Shown: positions 1-8,778, counted from the stretch's first letter. The stretch is DNA of 64,000 nt from M3007 sp037445225 (GCA_037445225.1 JBBIKW010000014.1:46327-110326), one strand, 5' to 3'. Notes: generated by a model not told the origin, from the sequence alone. Translations and numbers: made by a program.

Positions 1-658
1 TGGCCGATGCCTGTTGACGCTGAAGCATAGCGCCGGCAATCTCCGTCGCATAAGCTAAGTGATTGATGCGCGCCTCAATTACTTCTATGCCGGCGATGTG
101 CAGGCGGTCTGCAATCTCGAGAGCCAACTGGTGATTTACCTCGTCGGAATTGGTGCGCAGTGTAACGACGGCATCCTCATTCTCCCAATTGTCGTAGCTG
201 TACATGCCGGCCAGCTTGCGCACCGCCGACTCGCTCTGCGTCTTGGCAAACTCGTGGTAGTCCTCCACACCAAAGGCCGCCTTATACGTGTCGGAAACGC
301 GATACACCACTACCGCTCCAATCATGATGGGATTGCCCTGTTTGTCGTTTACCTTGATAACGGGTACGTCGATCGTAACCGCGCGCAGCGAGACCTTCTT
401 GCGCGTGTAAAATGGGTTTACAAAGAAAAACCCGCTCTCTTTGACCGATCCTACATAGCTGCCAAACAAAGTCAGCACACGGCTGGTGTTGGGCTCTACA
501 GCAATAAAACCCGGCAACACAAAAAGCGTCGTCGTCATTAGTACAGCAATACCCCACCATATGGCCTTCAGCACTACGAGGGCAATGCCTACGATTATGA
601 GCCCTATAATCAGCAAAAGCATGACCCAACCCGACGTTGGTTTAAGCGTCTTTTCCAT
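1..658 (-). CDS. SPFH/band-7 (stomatin/flotillin-type) membrane protein, partial
   Basis: Membrane-bound scaffold protein of the SPFH (band 7) family, which oligomerises at membranes and often controls membrane proteases or microdomains. The ATG is at 656-658 and the frame is open through base 1, so only the first 219 residues are visible and the C-terminus lies outside the window. Two close hydrophobic stretches cover about residues 12-50, followed by the family-typical VEPNTSRVLTLFG segment and band-7 strands ending in EARINHLAYATEIAGAML. The family is clear; the subfamily and partner are not. No neighbouring protease is visible on this side of the edge. Confidence 0.85.
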   Translation of the reverse strand, partial: MEKTLKPTSGWVMLLLIIGLIIVGIALVVLKAIWWGIAVLMTTTLFVLPGFIAVEPNTSRVLTLFGSYVGSVKESGFFFVNPFYTRKKVSLRAVTIDVPVIKVNDKQGNPIMIGAVVVYRVSDTYKAAFGVEDYHEFAKTQSESAVRKLAGMYSYDNWENEDAVVTLRTNSDEVNHQLALEIADRLHIAGIEVIEARINHLAYATEIAGAMLQRQQASA

Positions 659-802
659 AACCTAATGTTTTTGATACTTTTTTGATATCACAAAAGTATC
701 GTAATGCTGTCTTATTTTGCAATAGCTTAGTCCCACCCCCTGGGCAAAAAGCGCGTTTTAGCCGACGAAATGCCGGAAAAAAGCGACCAGCGGTCGATGC
801 CT

Positions 803-1798
803 TTACGCCGTCAGCGTTTTCCAGAGCAGGTCTTTCAGCGCTTGGATATTCTTTCCTGTGACGGCGGAAATAAACAGCGCAGGTATGTTTTCGGGCAGGG
901 TTTCCCGCAACATTTGTTCGAGCTCCTCGTCTATCAGGTCGGCTTTGGTGACGGCCAGCACGCGGGGTTTATCTAGGAGCTCGGGGTTGAATTGCTGCAG
1001 TTCGTGGATCAGGATTTCGTATTCGCGCCGGATAGGGCGGGGAGTATCGCAGGGGATGAGGAAGAGCAGGACGCTGTTGCGCTCGATGTGGCGCAAGAAG
1101 CGGTGGCCGAGACCGCGGCCTTCGTGGGCGCCTTCGATGATGCCCGGGATGTCGGCCATGACGAAGGAACGGCCTGGGCGCACCTCGACGAGGCCGAGTT
1201 GCGGAGTGAGGGTGGTGAACGGGTAATCGGCGATTTTGGGTTTGGCTGCGCTGACCACGCTCAGCAGGGTGCTCTTTCCGGCATTGGGAAAACCGACTAA
1301 GCCCACGTCGGCCAGCACTTTGAGCTCCAGGATAATCCATTTTTCTATGCCCGGCTCGCCGGGTTGGGCAAATCGCGGTGTTTGGCGCGTGGCGGTCTTG
1401 AAAAAGTTATTGCCCTTGCCACCTCTACCGCCGGGAAGGAGCACTTTTTCGTCGTTGGGCTCAGTGATCTCGAGCAATACCTCGCCGGTCTCGGCGTCTT
1501 TGGCGACAGTGCCTAAGGGCACCTTGATGACGACATCGGCTCCGTCGGCTCCGGTTTTAAGTCCGCCGCTGCCGGGTTTGCCGTCTTCAGCAAAGACGTG
1601 CTTGGTGTATCGGAGCGAGAGCAATGTCCATTCGTGCGGGTCGGCTTTGAGGATGATGGATCCTCCGCGTCCGCCGTCGCCCCCGTCTGGGCCGCCTTTG
1701 GGAATGCCCGGCCCGCGATAGAAGTGCACGCTACCGGCCCCGCCTTTTCCCGAGCGAAATAAAATCTTGATATAGTCGACGAAGTTTTGCTCTGCCAT
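803..1798 (-). CDS. obg: GTPase Obg/CgtA
   Basis: Essential ribosome-associated GTPase acting in late 50S assembly and growth control. It is 331 residues, the usual length. The glycine-rich Obg fold spans about residues 1-160 (GKGGAGSVHFYRG near 18-30, PGGRGGKGN near 122-130). The G domain follows, with G1 GFPNAGKST (169-177), DIPG (216-219) and TKAD (284-287). The chosen ATG at 1796-1798 gives the normal family N-terminus MAEQNFVDY and is preceded by AGAAG; a TTG five codons upstream is possible but less likely. A Lacal_2735-type gene lies divergently upstream. Confidence 0.97.
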   Translation of the reverse strand: MAEQNFVDYIKILFRSGKGGAGSVHFYRGPGIPKGGPDGGDGGRGGSIILKADPHEWTLLSLRYTKHVFAEDGKPGSGGLKTGADGADVVIKVPLGTVAKDAETGEVLLEITEPNDEKVLLPGGRGGKGNNFFKTATRQTPRFAQPGEPGIEKWIILELKVLADVGLVGFPNAGKSTLLSVVSAAKPKIADYPFTTLTPQLGLVEVRPGRSFVMADIPGIIEGAHEGRGLGHRFLRHIERNSVLLFLIPCDTPRPIRREYEILIHELQQFNPELLDKPRVLAVTKADLIDEELEQMLRETLPENIPALFISAVTGKNIQALKDLLWKTLTA

Positions 1799-1899
1799 AG
1801 CTTCTTCTAACAAGAGTAAAATGTGGCGCGACCGTGAACGGCCCTGGCAACCGATTGTTTACGACAGTGCTGAAGTACACACCTTTATCTTCGTTCGAC

Positions 1900-2073
1900 A
1901 TGTGGAGCTGGTTTAAGACAGATCCGGTAAAGAAGCTGCGCAAGCAATACGAGCAAAAGATGGTGGAGGCTCGCGACTTGCAGCGCAAAGGCGACATCCA
2001 GGCCTTTGCCCAGAAAAGCGCCGAGGCGGAAGCGCTCATGAAGGAGATAGAGCGCTTGAGTCGCCGTTCGTAG
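1900..2073 (+). CDS. Small Lacal_2735-type (DUF6435-like) protein
   Basis: Protein of 57 residues starting MWSWFKTDP. An aromatic N-terminus leads into a basic, helical segment (VKKLRKQYEQKMVEARDLQRKGD) and ends with an acidic/basic helix. This matches the short Lacal_2735-type proteins of Bacteroidota, whose function is unknown. The ATG at 1900 is chosen over a longer frame from 1834 because the conserved FSWFK-like opening begins there. Its last 38 bases overlap the 3' end of the convergent lptB gene. Confidence 0.75.
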   Translation: MWSWFKTDPVKKLRKQYEQKMVEARDLQRKGDIQAFAQKSAEAEALMKEIERLSRRS

Positions 2074-2824
2074 GACTGGGCAGAGTGACGTCGATGACTT
2101 TTCGGCGCAGCTCGAAGTTGCGCCCTAAATATACCTTGCGGACCATCTCGTCGGCGGCGAGCTCTTCGGCGGTGCCGGCGCGCAGGATGCTACCCTCGAA
2201 CATGAGGTAAGCGCGGTCGGTAATGCTGAGCGTTTCCTGCACGTTGTGGTCGGTAATGAGGATGCCAATGTTTTTGGTCTTGAGCCGGGCCACGATGTAC
2301 TGGATGTCTTCCACCGCGATAGGGTCGATGCCGGCGAAGGGTTCGTCCAAGAGGATGAACTTGGGGTTGCTGGCCAAGGCGCGCGCGATCTCGGTGCGGC
2401 GCCGCTCGCCCCCGGAAAGGGTGTCTCCGTTGCTGCGCCGAACTTTGTGCAGATTAAACTCCTCGATAAGCGCCTCCAGCTTTTCCTCCAGCTCGACGCG
2501 GCTCAGCGAGGTCATCTCTAACACCGCGCGAATGTTGTCTTCCACGCTGAGCTTTCGAAAGACGCTGGGCTCTTGAGGCAAGTAGCCGATGCCTTTTTGG
2601 GCCCGGCGATACATGGGCAGGTGCGTGATTTCCTCCTCGGCTAAAAATACGTGGCCTTGCGTGGGCCGAATGAAGCCCACTACCATGTAGAAAGAAGTAG
2701 TCTTGCCGGCGCCGTTTGGACCCAACAGCCCCACGATTTCGCCCTGTCGGACATCGAAAGAGACGTCGCGCACCACCGTGCGCCGGCCGTAGGTTTTAAA
2801 CAGGTGCTCCGCCCGTAAGATCAT
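2036..2824 (-). CDS. lptB: LPS export ABC transporter ATP-binding protein LptB
   Basis: Cytoplasmic ATPase that powers lipopolysaccharide extraction from the inner membrane with LptF/LptG. Of 262 residues; Walker A GPNGAGKTT (35-43), ABC signature LSGGE (136-140), Walker B FILLDEP (156-162) followed by FAGIDPIAVEDIQ, which is typical of LptB. The roughly 20-residue C-terminal tail is variable. The start ATG overlaps the stop of the upstream YqeY-like gene by four bases (ATGA, 2821-2824), so the two are probably translationally coupled. No other lpt gene is in the window. Confidence 0.95.
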   Translation of the reverse strand: MILRAEHLFKTYGRRTVVRDVSFDVRQGEIVGLLGPNGAGKTTSFYMVVGFIRPTQGHVFLAEEEITHLPMYRRAQKGIGYLPQEPSVFRKLSVEDNIRAVLEMTSLSRVELEEKLEALIEEFNLHKVRRSNGDTLSGGERRRTEIARALASNPKFILLDEPFAGIDPIAVEDIQYIVARLKTKNIGILITDHNVQETLSITDRAYLMFEGSILRAGTAEELAADEMVRKVYLGRNFELRRKVIDVTLPSPTNGDSSALSPS

Positions 2825-3273
2825 GCGCCCAGCAATCGTTTGACCACTTCTGAAATGTGGCGCGCCTCCGCCTTACCAGCCAACTTTTGGGTGGCCACCC
2901 CCATCACTCTACCCATATCCTTTAGCGAGGTGGCGCCCACTTCGGCGACGATTTCCCGCACCGCCGCTTCTAAGGCTTCTCCTTCAAGCATAGCGGGCAG
3001 ATAGCGCCGAATCACTTCGATCTCTTCCATTTCTTTCTGAGCCAAGTCGGGGCGATGGTTCTGGGTATAGATCTCATAGGAGTCTTGGCGACTCTTGATG
3101 AGTTTTTGCAAGATCTGTATTTCGCGCGCCTCATCGATAGGCTTGCCCGAGCCGTCGGTTTTAGCCAAAAGGATGGCGCTCTTGATGGCGCGGATGCCGC
3201 GCAGCGCAGCCTCGTCTTTGGCTTTCATGGCCGTAACCAAGTCTTTATTGACCCTTTCCTCCAAAGTAGCCAT
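2821..3273 (-). CDS. GatB/YqeY domain protein
   Basis: 150-residue YqeY-like protein, related to the C-terminal tRNA-binding domain of the GatB amidotransferase subunit; its cellular role is not firmly known. Family features are MATLEERVNKDLVTAMKAKD at the start, the RGIRAIKSAILLAKTD helix and the C-terminal DMGRVMGVATQKLAGKAE segment. The ATG at 3271-3273 fits the family start better than a TTG two codons upstream. It overlaps lptB by four bases and probably forms a two-gene operon with it. Confidence 0.9.
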   Translation of the reverse strand: MATLEERVNKDLVTAMKAKDEAALRGIRAIKSAILLAKTDGSGKPIDEAREIQILQKLIKSRQDSYEIYTQNHRPDLAQKEMEEIEVIRRYLPAMLEGEALEAAVREIVAEVGATSLKDMGRVMGVATQKLAGKAEARHISEVVKRLLGA

Positions 3274-3434
3274 ACGCAATCGCTTTTAAGCAGCAAAGAT
3301 AAGCTCACCGCCGTTGCCCTGACGCACCGTATTAAATCTCGCAGTGGATATGCATCGAATCACAGCGAAGCGATTACCTTTGTCTCAAGGACTTGGGCCA
3401 CGCTGGCCTTTTTGTGAAAAACCATCCCTATACT

Positions 3435-4436
3435 ATGGCTCGATTGACCACCTTTTCTCGTGTACTCATCACCCTGCTCATTGTCGGAGGTGTCTATCTA
3501 GGTGTAAAAACCTTTCTACCTCAAATAAAAGAGAGCGTAGGGGGAAGCACTGTAGCGCCCACTGAACAGCCCTCCACTCAAGGGACGGCTGCCGCACCGC
3601 CCAAGTCGGAGCCTTGGGGCAAGAGCAGCACTCCGACGTCGTTCCATTACACACCTCCGGCGCCCATCAATGGCGTACTGAAAGGTGTGGTGGAACTGGG
3701 AGCCACAGGGTTTAACTCCTTCATCATTCGCGTGGACAACAACAAGCGATGGAAATTGGAAAAGGCGGAGTATGGCGCCAGCTTAGTGTACGAGAATTTG
3801 GCCACCGACGAGGACATCCGAAAGGGGCTAAAGAGCTACATCGCCGATATGTTGGCCTATGGCGTTGGGCCCAAAAATATCCACTTTGTCATCAGCTCGG
3901 GCGCTAGAAAGGTACCCGTCACAGAAAAGATCTCGCGCGAATTGAAAACGTTAGGCTACGTCGTCAACGAAGTGACGCCGGAGCGAGAGGCGCGGTTAGC
4001 GCTGCGCTCTTGCCTGCCCGCTGCCTATGAAAATCGCGCCTTCGTAGTCGACATTGGCTCGGGCAATACCAAGCTCTCGTGGATAGAGGGTTCGCGTATC
4101 GTGGGCGTTGAATTGCCCGGGGCTAAGTATCGCCAAACAGGGCAAAGCGACGACGCCGTGTATCGAGAAGTCCGGGCAAAAGCCAGCCAAGTGCCTGCTC
4201 ACTTGCGCGCGACCTGTTTCATCATCGGCGGCGTGCCCTATGAGCTGGCCAAACAAACACGCGTCGAAAAAGAGCGCTATACGGTGCTGAAGGCTCCGGG
4301 CGAATACACGCCTCAAGGCGACAAGCAAGCCGGCGGCCTCAACATCTACAAAGCCATTGCTGACGCCACCCAATGCCGCCAGTTCGTCTTCGACTGGGAC
4401 GCCAACTTTACAATTGGCTTTCTCCTAGAGCTGTGA
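3435..4436 (+). CDS. Membrane-anchored Ppx/GppA-like (ASKHA-fold) protein
   Basis: 333 residues. An N-terminal membrane segment (about 8-27) is followed by a flexible Ser/Thr/Pro/Gln-rich linker (about 35-75) and a soluble domain with two phosphate-binding-like motifs of the actin/Hsp70/Ppx superfamily: VVELGATGFNSFII (about 82-95) and VVDIGSGNTKLSW (about 212-224), plus ISSGARKVP between them. This resembles exopolyphosphatase/GppA proteins, but substrate and activity cannot be told from sequence. The ATG at 3435 is chosen because the signal-anchor follows directly. Topology suggests a periplasmic domain, which would be odd for an ATP-using ASKHA enzyme. It is followed nine bases later by the binding-protein gene. 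Confidence 0.7.
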   Translation: MARLTTFSRVLITLLIVGGVYLGVKTFLPQIKESVGGSTVAPTEQPSTQGTAAAPPKSEPWGKSSTPTSFHYTPPAPINGVLKGVVELGATGFNSFIIRVDNNKRWKLEKAEYGASLVYENLATDEDIRKGLKSYIADMLAYGVGPKNIHFVISSGARKVPVTEKISRELKTLGYVVNEVTPEREARLALRSCLPAAYENRAFVVDIGSGNTKLSWIEGSRIVGVELPGAKYRQTGQSDDAVYREVRAKASQVPAHLRATCFIIGGVPYELAKQTRVEKERYTVLKAPGEYTPQGDKQAGGLNIYKAIADATQCRQFVFDWDANFTIGFLLEL

Positions 4437-4445
4437 ACCAGCCCT

Positions 4446-5231
4446 ATGCCGCTATTACCCACACCCGTGCCGGCGCCGAAACAGCTGCCGAAGCGGATCG
4501 TCTCTTTGGTGCCCTCGCAAACCGAGCTGCTTTGCTCCTTAGGTCTGGAAGACCGCGTGGTAGGCATTACGAAGTTCTGTGTACGGCCAACCGAGTGGTT
4601 CCGCCAAAAGACGCGAGTGGGCGGCACTAAGACGGTCCATCTGGAGCGAGTAGCAGCCCTAATGCCCGATCTCATTCTCGCCAACCGCGAGGAAAATGTG
4701 CGCGAACAGGTAGAGGCGTTGGCCGAGCGCTATCCCGTATGGGTGAGCGATGTGCGCGACCTGCCCAGCGCCCTTTTCATGATAGAGCAGGTGGGCGTGT
4801 TGACGGGAAAAGAGGCCGAAGCCCGCGCCCTGGTTCAGCGCATCGAAGCGCGCTTTGATGCGTTCCGGCCCGAACCGGGATGGCAACCCATCCGCGCGGC
4901 CTATTTCATCTGGCGCAAGCCGTGGATGATCGTCGGAGGCGATACGTTCATCCACGCCATGCTTACCGCCGCCGGATTTGCAAATGTGTTTGCACACCAA
5001 AGCCGCTATCCCGAGGTGCCTCTGGCAGAGCTGCCTGCTTTTTCTCCTGAGGTAATCCTGCTCTCTTCCGAACCCTATCCCTTTGGAGACAAGCACTTTG
5101 CCGAATTCCAGGAGGTGTGCCCTCAGGCGAGCGTGCTGTGTGTCGATGGAGAGCTGTTCTCTTGGTACGGCAGCCGATTGTTGGAGGCACCGCCGTACTT
5201 TGAACAGCTGCGCCGGCAGCTCAGCGGATAA
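4446..5231 (+). CDS. Helical-backbone metal receptor (BtuF-like binding protein)
   Basis: 261 residues with the two-lobed helical-backbone binding-protein pattern seen in BtuF and siderophore receptors: RIVSLVPSQTELLCSLGLED near the N-terminus, LMPDLILANREEN, then WRKPWMIVGGDTFIHAMLTAAG and LSSEPYPFGDKHFAEF in the second lobe. There is no clear signal peptide, as is common for Bacteroidota members of this group, so the location is uncertain. No permease or ATPase partner is adjacent. Cobalamin, heme or iron chelate are all possible ligands. Its last 11 bases overlap the convergent SPOR gene. Confidence 0.8.
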   Translation: MPLLPTPVPAPKQLPKRIVSLVPSQTELLCSLGLEDRVVGITKFCVRPTEWFRQKTRVGGTKTVHLERVAALMPDLILANREENVREQVEALAERYPVWVSDVRDLPSALFMIEQVGVLTGKEAEARALVQRIEARFDAFRPEPGWQPIRAAYFIWRKPWMIVGGDTFIHAMLTAAGFANVFAHQSRYPEVPLAELPAFSPEVILLSSEPYPFGDKHFAEFQEVCPQASVLCVDGELFSWYGSRLLEAPPYFEQLRRQLSG

Positions 5232-5631
5232 AGTCCCGCGGATGGATATTCGGGTCGCGCGTCGGATAAGCGTCCGGGTAGCGCGGCCGCACCTGGAGCA
5301 GAAACGCCATCGCCTCTTGACGGCTTCGAAAGGCTCCTACGCGCAGCTTGTAGTAAGGGCGTTCGTGCACCCAGTCAGCAACTACGCCGGGATACAGTGC
5401 TAAGAATTGGGTACGTATCGACTCGATGCGTTCGCGGTCGACCGACGAGGCGATTTGCACGCGCCAGCCTTCTATACGCGGGCGGGCGCGGTTTTGGGTC
5501 GTCCAAGCCTGAAACAACTGATCGACAGCGGGGTCGGCATAGATGTCCACCTGTTGAGCGGCCACCGAGCTGGCGACAGCCGCCAGCAGCAAACCCACGC
5601 ACAACCACCGAGTTGGTAAGCCTATCCACAT
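5221..5631 (-). CDS. Exported SPOR-domain protein
   Basis: 136 residues: signal peptide (about 1-25, ending VASSVAAQQ), a short linker and a C-terminal SPOR-type domain (about 55-125) with GWRVQIASS...ERIESIRTQF and PYYKLRVGAFRSRQEAMAFL. SPOR domains bind septal or denuded peptidoglycan, so a role at the cell wall is likely. It lies three bases downstream of the deoC stop on the same strand and probably shares its transcript, without an obvious functional link. Confidence 0.85.
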   Translation of the reverse strand: MWIGLPTRWLCVGLLLAAVASSVAAQQVDIYADPAVDQLFQAWTTQNRARPRIEGWRVQIASSVDRERIESIRTQFLALYPGVVADWVHERPYYKLRVGAFRSRQEAMAFLLQVRPRYPDAYPTRDPNIHPRDFIR

Positions 5632-5634
5632 GGA

Positions 5635-6294
5635 TTACAGAGTAGCGCCAACGATATCGACACTGGCCGAGGTGCCTAAGCGATCGGCGCCGGCGCGCAG
5701 CAACGCTTCGGCCTGAGCGCGCGTGCGGATGCCGCCTGCGGCTTTGATCTTGAGAGCGCCGTTGGCCAACGCGCACAATTGCTGCACCATCGCTTCCGTA
5801 GCCGGATGCCCTAAAAAGCCGGTGCCCGTCTTCAGGAAGTGGATCCCTGCCTTTTGGGCGATCTCCACCACGCGGCAAATCTCCTCCTCGGTGAGCAAGG
5901 CGCACTCCAAAATGAGCTTCGACACCCCATCGCGCAAGCGCGCCGCCGTAGCTACGGCGTCGATGTCGCGCTCTACATGGCTCCAATGCCCGCTTTTCAC
6001 CGCGGCGATGTTCAGAACAGCGTCGATCTCGTCGGTACCGTCGTCAAAAGCGCGCTTAATCTCTTCGCTCTTCGCCATGATGGCCGAATAGCCCATCGGG
6101 AAGCCGATCACCGTGCTCACTCGCACCGGCGAAGCCTCGCCCAAAAAGCGCCTCGCATCGCGCACGTAATAAGGCGGCACACACACACCCACAAAACCAT
6201 ACTGTGCGGCTTCTTCACATAATTTTTGGATCTCGCTGGGCGTGCTGTCTGGCTTTAGGAGTGTATGCTCGATTACTTCGGTCAACTCTGGCAT
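5635..6294 (-). CDS. deoC: Deoxyribose-phosphate aldolase
   Basis: Cytoplasmic class I aldolase that splits 2-deoxyribose 5-phosphate into glyceraldehyde 3-phosphate and acetaldehyde in deoxynucleoside catabolism. 219 residues, normal length. The Schiff-base lysine is in FLKTGTGF (Lys155), with VIGFPMG near 62-68, EIDAVLN near 89-95 and KAAGGIRT near 183-190. The ATG at 6292-6294 gives the usual MPELTEVIEHTLLKP start. A -7 element lies about 27 bases upstream. It is divergent from hutU. Confidence 0.96.
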   Translation of the reverse strand: MPELTEVIEHTLLKPDSTPSEIQKLCEEAAQYGFVGVCVPPYYVRDARRFLGEASPVRVSTVIGFPMGYSAIMAKSEEIKRAFDDGTDEIDAVLNIAAVKSGHWSHVERDIDAVATAARLRDGVSKLILECALLTEEEICRVVEIAQKAGIHFLKTGTGFLGHPATEAMVQQLCALANGALKIKAAGGIRTRAQAEALLRAGADRLGTSASVDIVGATL

Positions 6295-6320
6295 TCAGAT
6301 GTGTAGAAATTTTGCGGATG

Positions 6321-6350
6321 CAAAGGTAAAGGTTTGGCTATCAACGGCAA
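6321..6350 (-). promoter_or_regulatory. deoC promoter candidate
   Basis: TACCTTTG (6321-6328, minus strand) matches the Bacteroidota -7 element TAnnTTTG, and TTG (6348-6350) sits 19 bases upstream as a -33 element. It lies 26 bases before the deoC start. Confidence 0.65.
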
Positions 6351-6401
6351 GACTTTATTTGTTGGACGCTGTAAAAATTTTATCCACACCCGTCAAACCG
6401 C

Positions 6402-6409
6402 TAACTTTG
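6402..6409 (+). promoter_or_regulatory. hutU -7 promoter element
   Basis: TAACTTTG fits TAnnTTTG and ends 23 bases before the hutU ATG at 6433. At the expected -33 position there is only TTT, so the upstream half is weak. It supports the downstream ATG over longer frames that would begin before the promoter. Confidence 0.55.
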
Positions 6410-6432
6410 CTCATAAAAACAGCATCTTTTTC

Positions 6433-8502
6433 ATGTTAGCAGCACTCGTTCGAACTTTTCAGCAGGCCATCTGCACCGGCATTCCCGACGCGTTGCCCCC
6501 CGCTAAGCCGCGCGATCCCAATGTTCCCCATGCGCCGCGCCGCGTCATAGAGGGCGTTTTCAGTGTGCCGGAGCGCGTCTTGGCGGTGAAGAATGCCTTG
6601 AGATATTTCCCCGAAGAATGGCACGCAGAGCTAGCGCCCGAGTTTGCCGAAGAGCTGGAGCGCTATGGCCGCATCTACATGTATCGCTTTCGGCCAGAAT
6701 ACCCCATGTACGCTCGGCCAATTTCGGAATACCCGGCGCGTTGCCTGCAAGCCGCGGCCATCATGCTCATGATTCAAAACAACCTCGACCCTAAGGTGGC
6801 CAAATACCCCCACGAGCTCATCACCTACGGAGGCAACGGTGCGGTTTTTCAGAACTGGGCGCAGTATCTGCTGACGATGCGCTATCTGTCGGAAATGACG
6901 GAAGAGCAAACCTTGGTGCTGTATTCGGGCCATCCCCTCGGCCTCTTCCCCAGCCATCCGGAGGCGCCGCGCGTAGTCGTCACCAACGGATTGATGGTGC
7001 CCAGTTTCTCTAAGAAGGAAGACTGGAACCGCTACAATGCTCTGGGCGTGACGCAGTATGGCCAAATGACGGCAGGCTCGTTCATGTACATCGGCCCACA
7101 GGGCATTGTGCATGGGACAACGATCACCCTGCTCGGAGCGGGGCGCCGCCTGGGTTTGGGCACGGCAGACTTGCGCGGGTGTACCTTCGTAACGAGCGGA
7201 CTGGGCGGCATGTCGGGAGCCCAAGCGAAGGCGGCCGTCATTGCCGGCTGTGTGGGCGTCATCGCCGAGGTAGACCCTGCCGCTATTCAACAGCGCATCG
7301 CCGACGGCTATATCCAACGTGAAAATGTGTACACCGATTTAGAGGCGCTGCTGAGCCGCATGGACACCTGTCGGCGCCAACGCGAGGCGGTAGCGCTCAT
7401 CTACCACGGCAATGTGGTGGACTTATGGGAGTTCTTGGTGCACAAAGAGGTGCCCGTGGAGCTGGGCTCAGACCAAACCTCTTGCCACAACCTCCACGAC
7501 TTGGGCTATTGCCCGGTGGGCTACACCTTTGCGGAGGCGCAACAATTGCTTGCTACCGACCGCGAACGCTTTTTGGAGGCCGTGCGCGCCTCGCTGCGCC
7601 GCCATGCGGCGGCCGTCAACGCCATGAGTGCGCGCGGCATGTACTTTTGGGATTACGGCAATGCCTTTTTGAAGGAAGCTGCCGCCGCTGGCGCCGACGT
7701 GTTGCGCCGATCGCCGGCCCAGCGCGCCGAAGAGAGCCCCTTCCGCTATCCCTCCTATGTCGAAGACATCATGGGCCCGCTGTGCTTCGACTATGGCTTT
7801 GGGCCCTTCCGCTGGGTGTGTTGCTCGGGGCAGCCCGAAGATTTGGCGCGTACCGATGCTCTTGCGGCAGCAGTACTGGAGCAAATGCTGGCCGAAGCGC
7901 CTGAGAGCATCCGCCAGCAAATTAGCGACAACTTGTTGTGGGTGAAAAACGCGCATCGGAACTTGCCTGTAGTAGGGTCGTTGTCGCGCATCTTGTATGC
8001 CGATGCGGCTGGACGCCTGCGCATCTCACAAGCCTTCAACCAGGCCATCGCCCGCGGCGAAATAAAAGGCCCCATCGTCTTAGGTCGCGACCACCACGAC
8101 GTGAGCGGTACCGACTCGCCCTATCGCGAAACGGCTAACATCTACGACGGCTCGCGCTACACGGCCGACATGGCTGTCCACAACGTCATCGGCGATGCTT
8201 TTCGAGGGGCCACCTGGGTCAGCCTCCACAACGGCGGCGGCGTAGGGTGGGGGGAAGCCATCAACGGAGGCTTCGGCTTGGTGCTCGACGGCTCTCCGCA
8301 AGCCGAACGCCGACTACAGGCCATGCTCTTTTGGGACGTCCACAACGGCATCGCTCGACGCGCCTGGGCGCGCAATCCCCACGCCTTAGAGACCATCCAG
8401 CGCGCCATGGATCATTGTGCCCATCTGCGCGTCACCCTGCCGCACCCAGCCGACGAAGCGCTGGTGTGCCGCGCCGTGGAGCAAAGCTTGTCTAAAACCT
8501 AA
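6433..8502 (+). CDS. hutU: Urocanate hydratase (long form)
   Basis: Cytoplasmic NAD+-dependent enzyme converting urocanate to imidazolone propionate in histidine breakdown. 689 residues, the long form rather than the roughly 560-residue proteobacterial type. Landmarks are HELITYGGNGAVFQNWAQY, YSGHPLGLFPSHP, the NAD-site stretch SGLGGMSGAQAKAA, GSDQTSCHNLHDLGYCPVGY and a C-terminal HNGGGVGWGEAINGG. The ATG at 6433 is used because a -7 element lies just upstream. No other hut gene (hutH, hutI, hutG) is in the window, so the pathway must be scattered. Confidence 0.95.
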   Translation: MLAALVRTFQQAICTGIPDALPPAKPRDPNVPHAPRRVIEGVFSVPERVLAVKNALRYFPEEWHAELAPEFAEELERYGRIYMYRFRPEYPMYARPISEYPARCLQAAAIMLMIQNNLDPKVAKYPHELITYGGNGAVFQNWAQYLLTMRYLSEMTEEQTLVLYSGHPLGLFPSHPEAPRVVVTNGLMVPSFSKKEDWNRYNALGVTQYGQMTAGSFMYIGPQGIVHGTTITLLGAGRRLGLGTADLRGCTFVTSGLGGMSGAQAKAAVIAGCVGVIAEVDPAAIQQRIADGYIQRENVYTDLEALLSRMDTCRRQREAVALIYHGNVVDLWEFLVHKEVPVELGSDQTSCHNLHDLGYCPVGYTFAEAQQLLATDRERFLEAVRASLRRHAAAVNAMSARGMYFWDYGNAFLKEAAAAGADVLRRSPAQRAEESPFRYPSYVEDIMGPLCFDYGFGPFRWVCCSGQPEDLARTDALAAAVLEQMLAEAPESIRQQISDNLLWVKNAHRNLPVVGSLSRILYADAAGRLRISQAFNQAIARGEIKGPIVLGRDHHDVSGTDSPYRETANIYDGSRYTADMAVHNVIGDAFRGATWVSLHNGGGVGWGEAINGGFGLVLDGSPQAERRLQAMLFWDVHNGIARRAWARNPHALETIQRAMDHCAHLRVTLPHPADEALVCRAVEQSLSKT

Positions 8503-8518
8503 TAGGGGTCATACGTCA

Positions 8519-8549
8519 GGAGCTGCAAATGCTGGGCTTCTCCGAAGCC
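8519..8549 (+). repeat. Hairpin repeat, copy 1
   Basis: 31-base unit: a leader GGAGCTGCAAATGCT followed by a perfect 6-bp hairpin (GGCTTC/GAAGCC, loop TCC). It matches copy 2 at 26 of 31 positions. Confidence 0.8.
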
Positions 8550-8569
8550 GGGTAGATGGTGGTCGCGTT

Positions 8570-8600
8570 GGAGCTACAAATGTTTGGCCTCTCCGAGGCC
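8570..8600 (+). repeat. Hairpin repeat, copy 2
   Basis: Direct repeat of copy 1, 51 bases downstream. Two of the five differences hit the same stem pair (T:A to C:G), so the hairpin is conserved although the sequence changed. Confidence 0.8.
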
Positions 8601-8705
8601 GTTGTGTTGTGCGTGTGGTTTAGGCGTGTGAAGGTTAGATCTTCTGGGCAGCTTCAGCACGAGGCGGTAATGTTGTGGATCGCCCTCACCAGTTAAGATT
8701 TTGGA

Positions 8706-8723
8706 GCGCCTTCCGGCGTTTTT
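8706..8723 (+). terminator. Possible intrinsic terminator
   Basis: Stem CGCC/GGCG with a TTCC loop, followed by five T. The stem is short. It lies about 200 bases after the hutU stop and could end hutU or a small transcript from the repeat region. Confidence 0.45.
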
Positions 8724-8747
8724 GAGCTCAATGGCCTTTATCAGACG

Positions 8748-8778
8748 GGCTTCGGAGAAGCCCGACGTTTGTAGCTGG
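8748..8778 (-). repeat. Hairpin repeat, copy 3 (inverted)
   Basis: The minus strand reads CCAGCTACAAACGTC followed by the same hairpin as copy 1 (GGCTTCTCCGAAGCC). It differs from copy 1 at six of 31 positions and faces copies 1 and 2. Confidence 0.75.

Noticed and set aside
282..629. 115-codon minus frame near the left edge
   Set aside because: Other frame of the partial SPFH gene, which reads cleanly through the same bases; this frame has no family features.
5375..5986. 203-codon minus frame across deoC and the SPOR gene
   Set aside because: Spans two well-supported genes in another frame and has shadow-like Arg/His/Gly composition.
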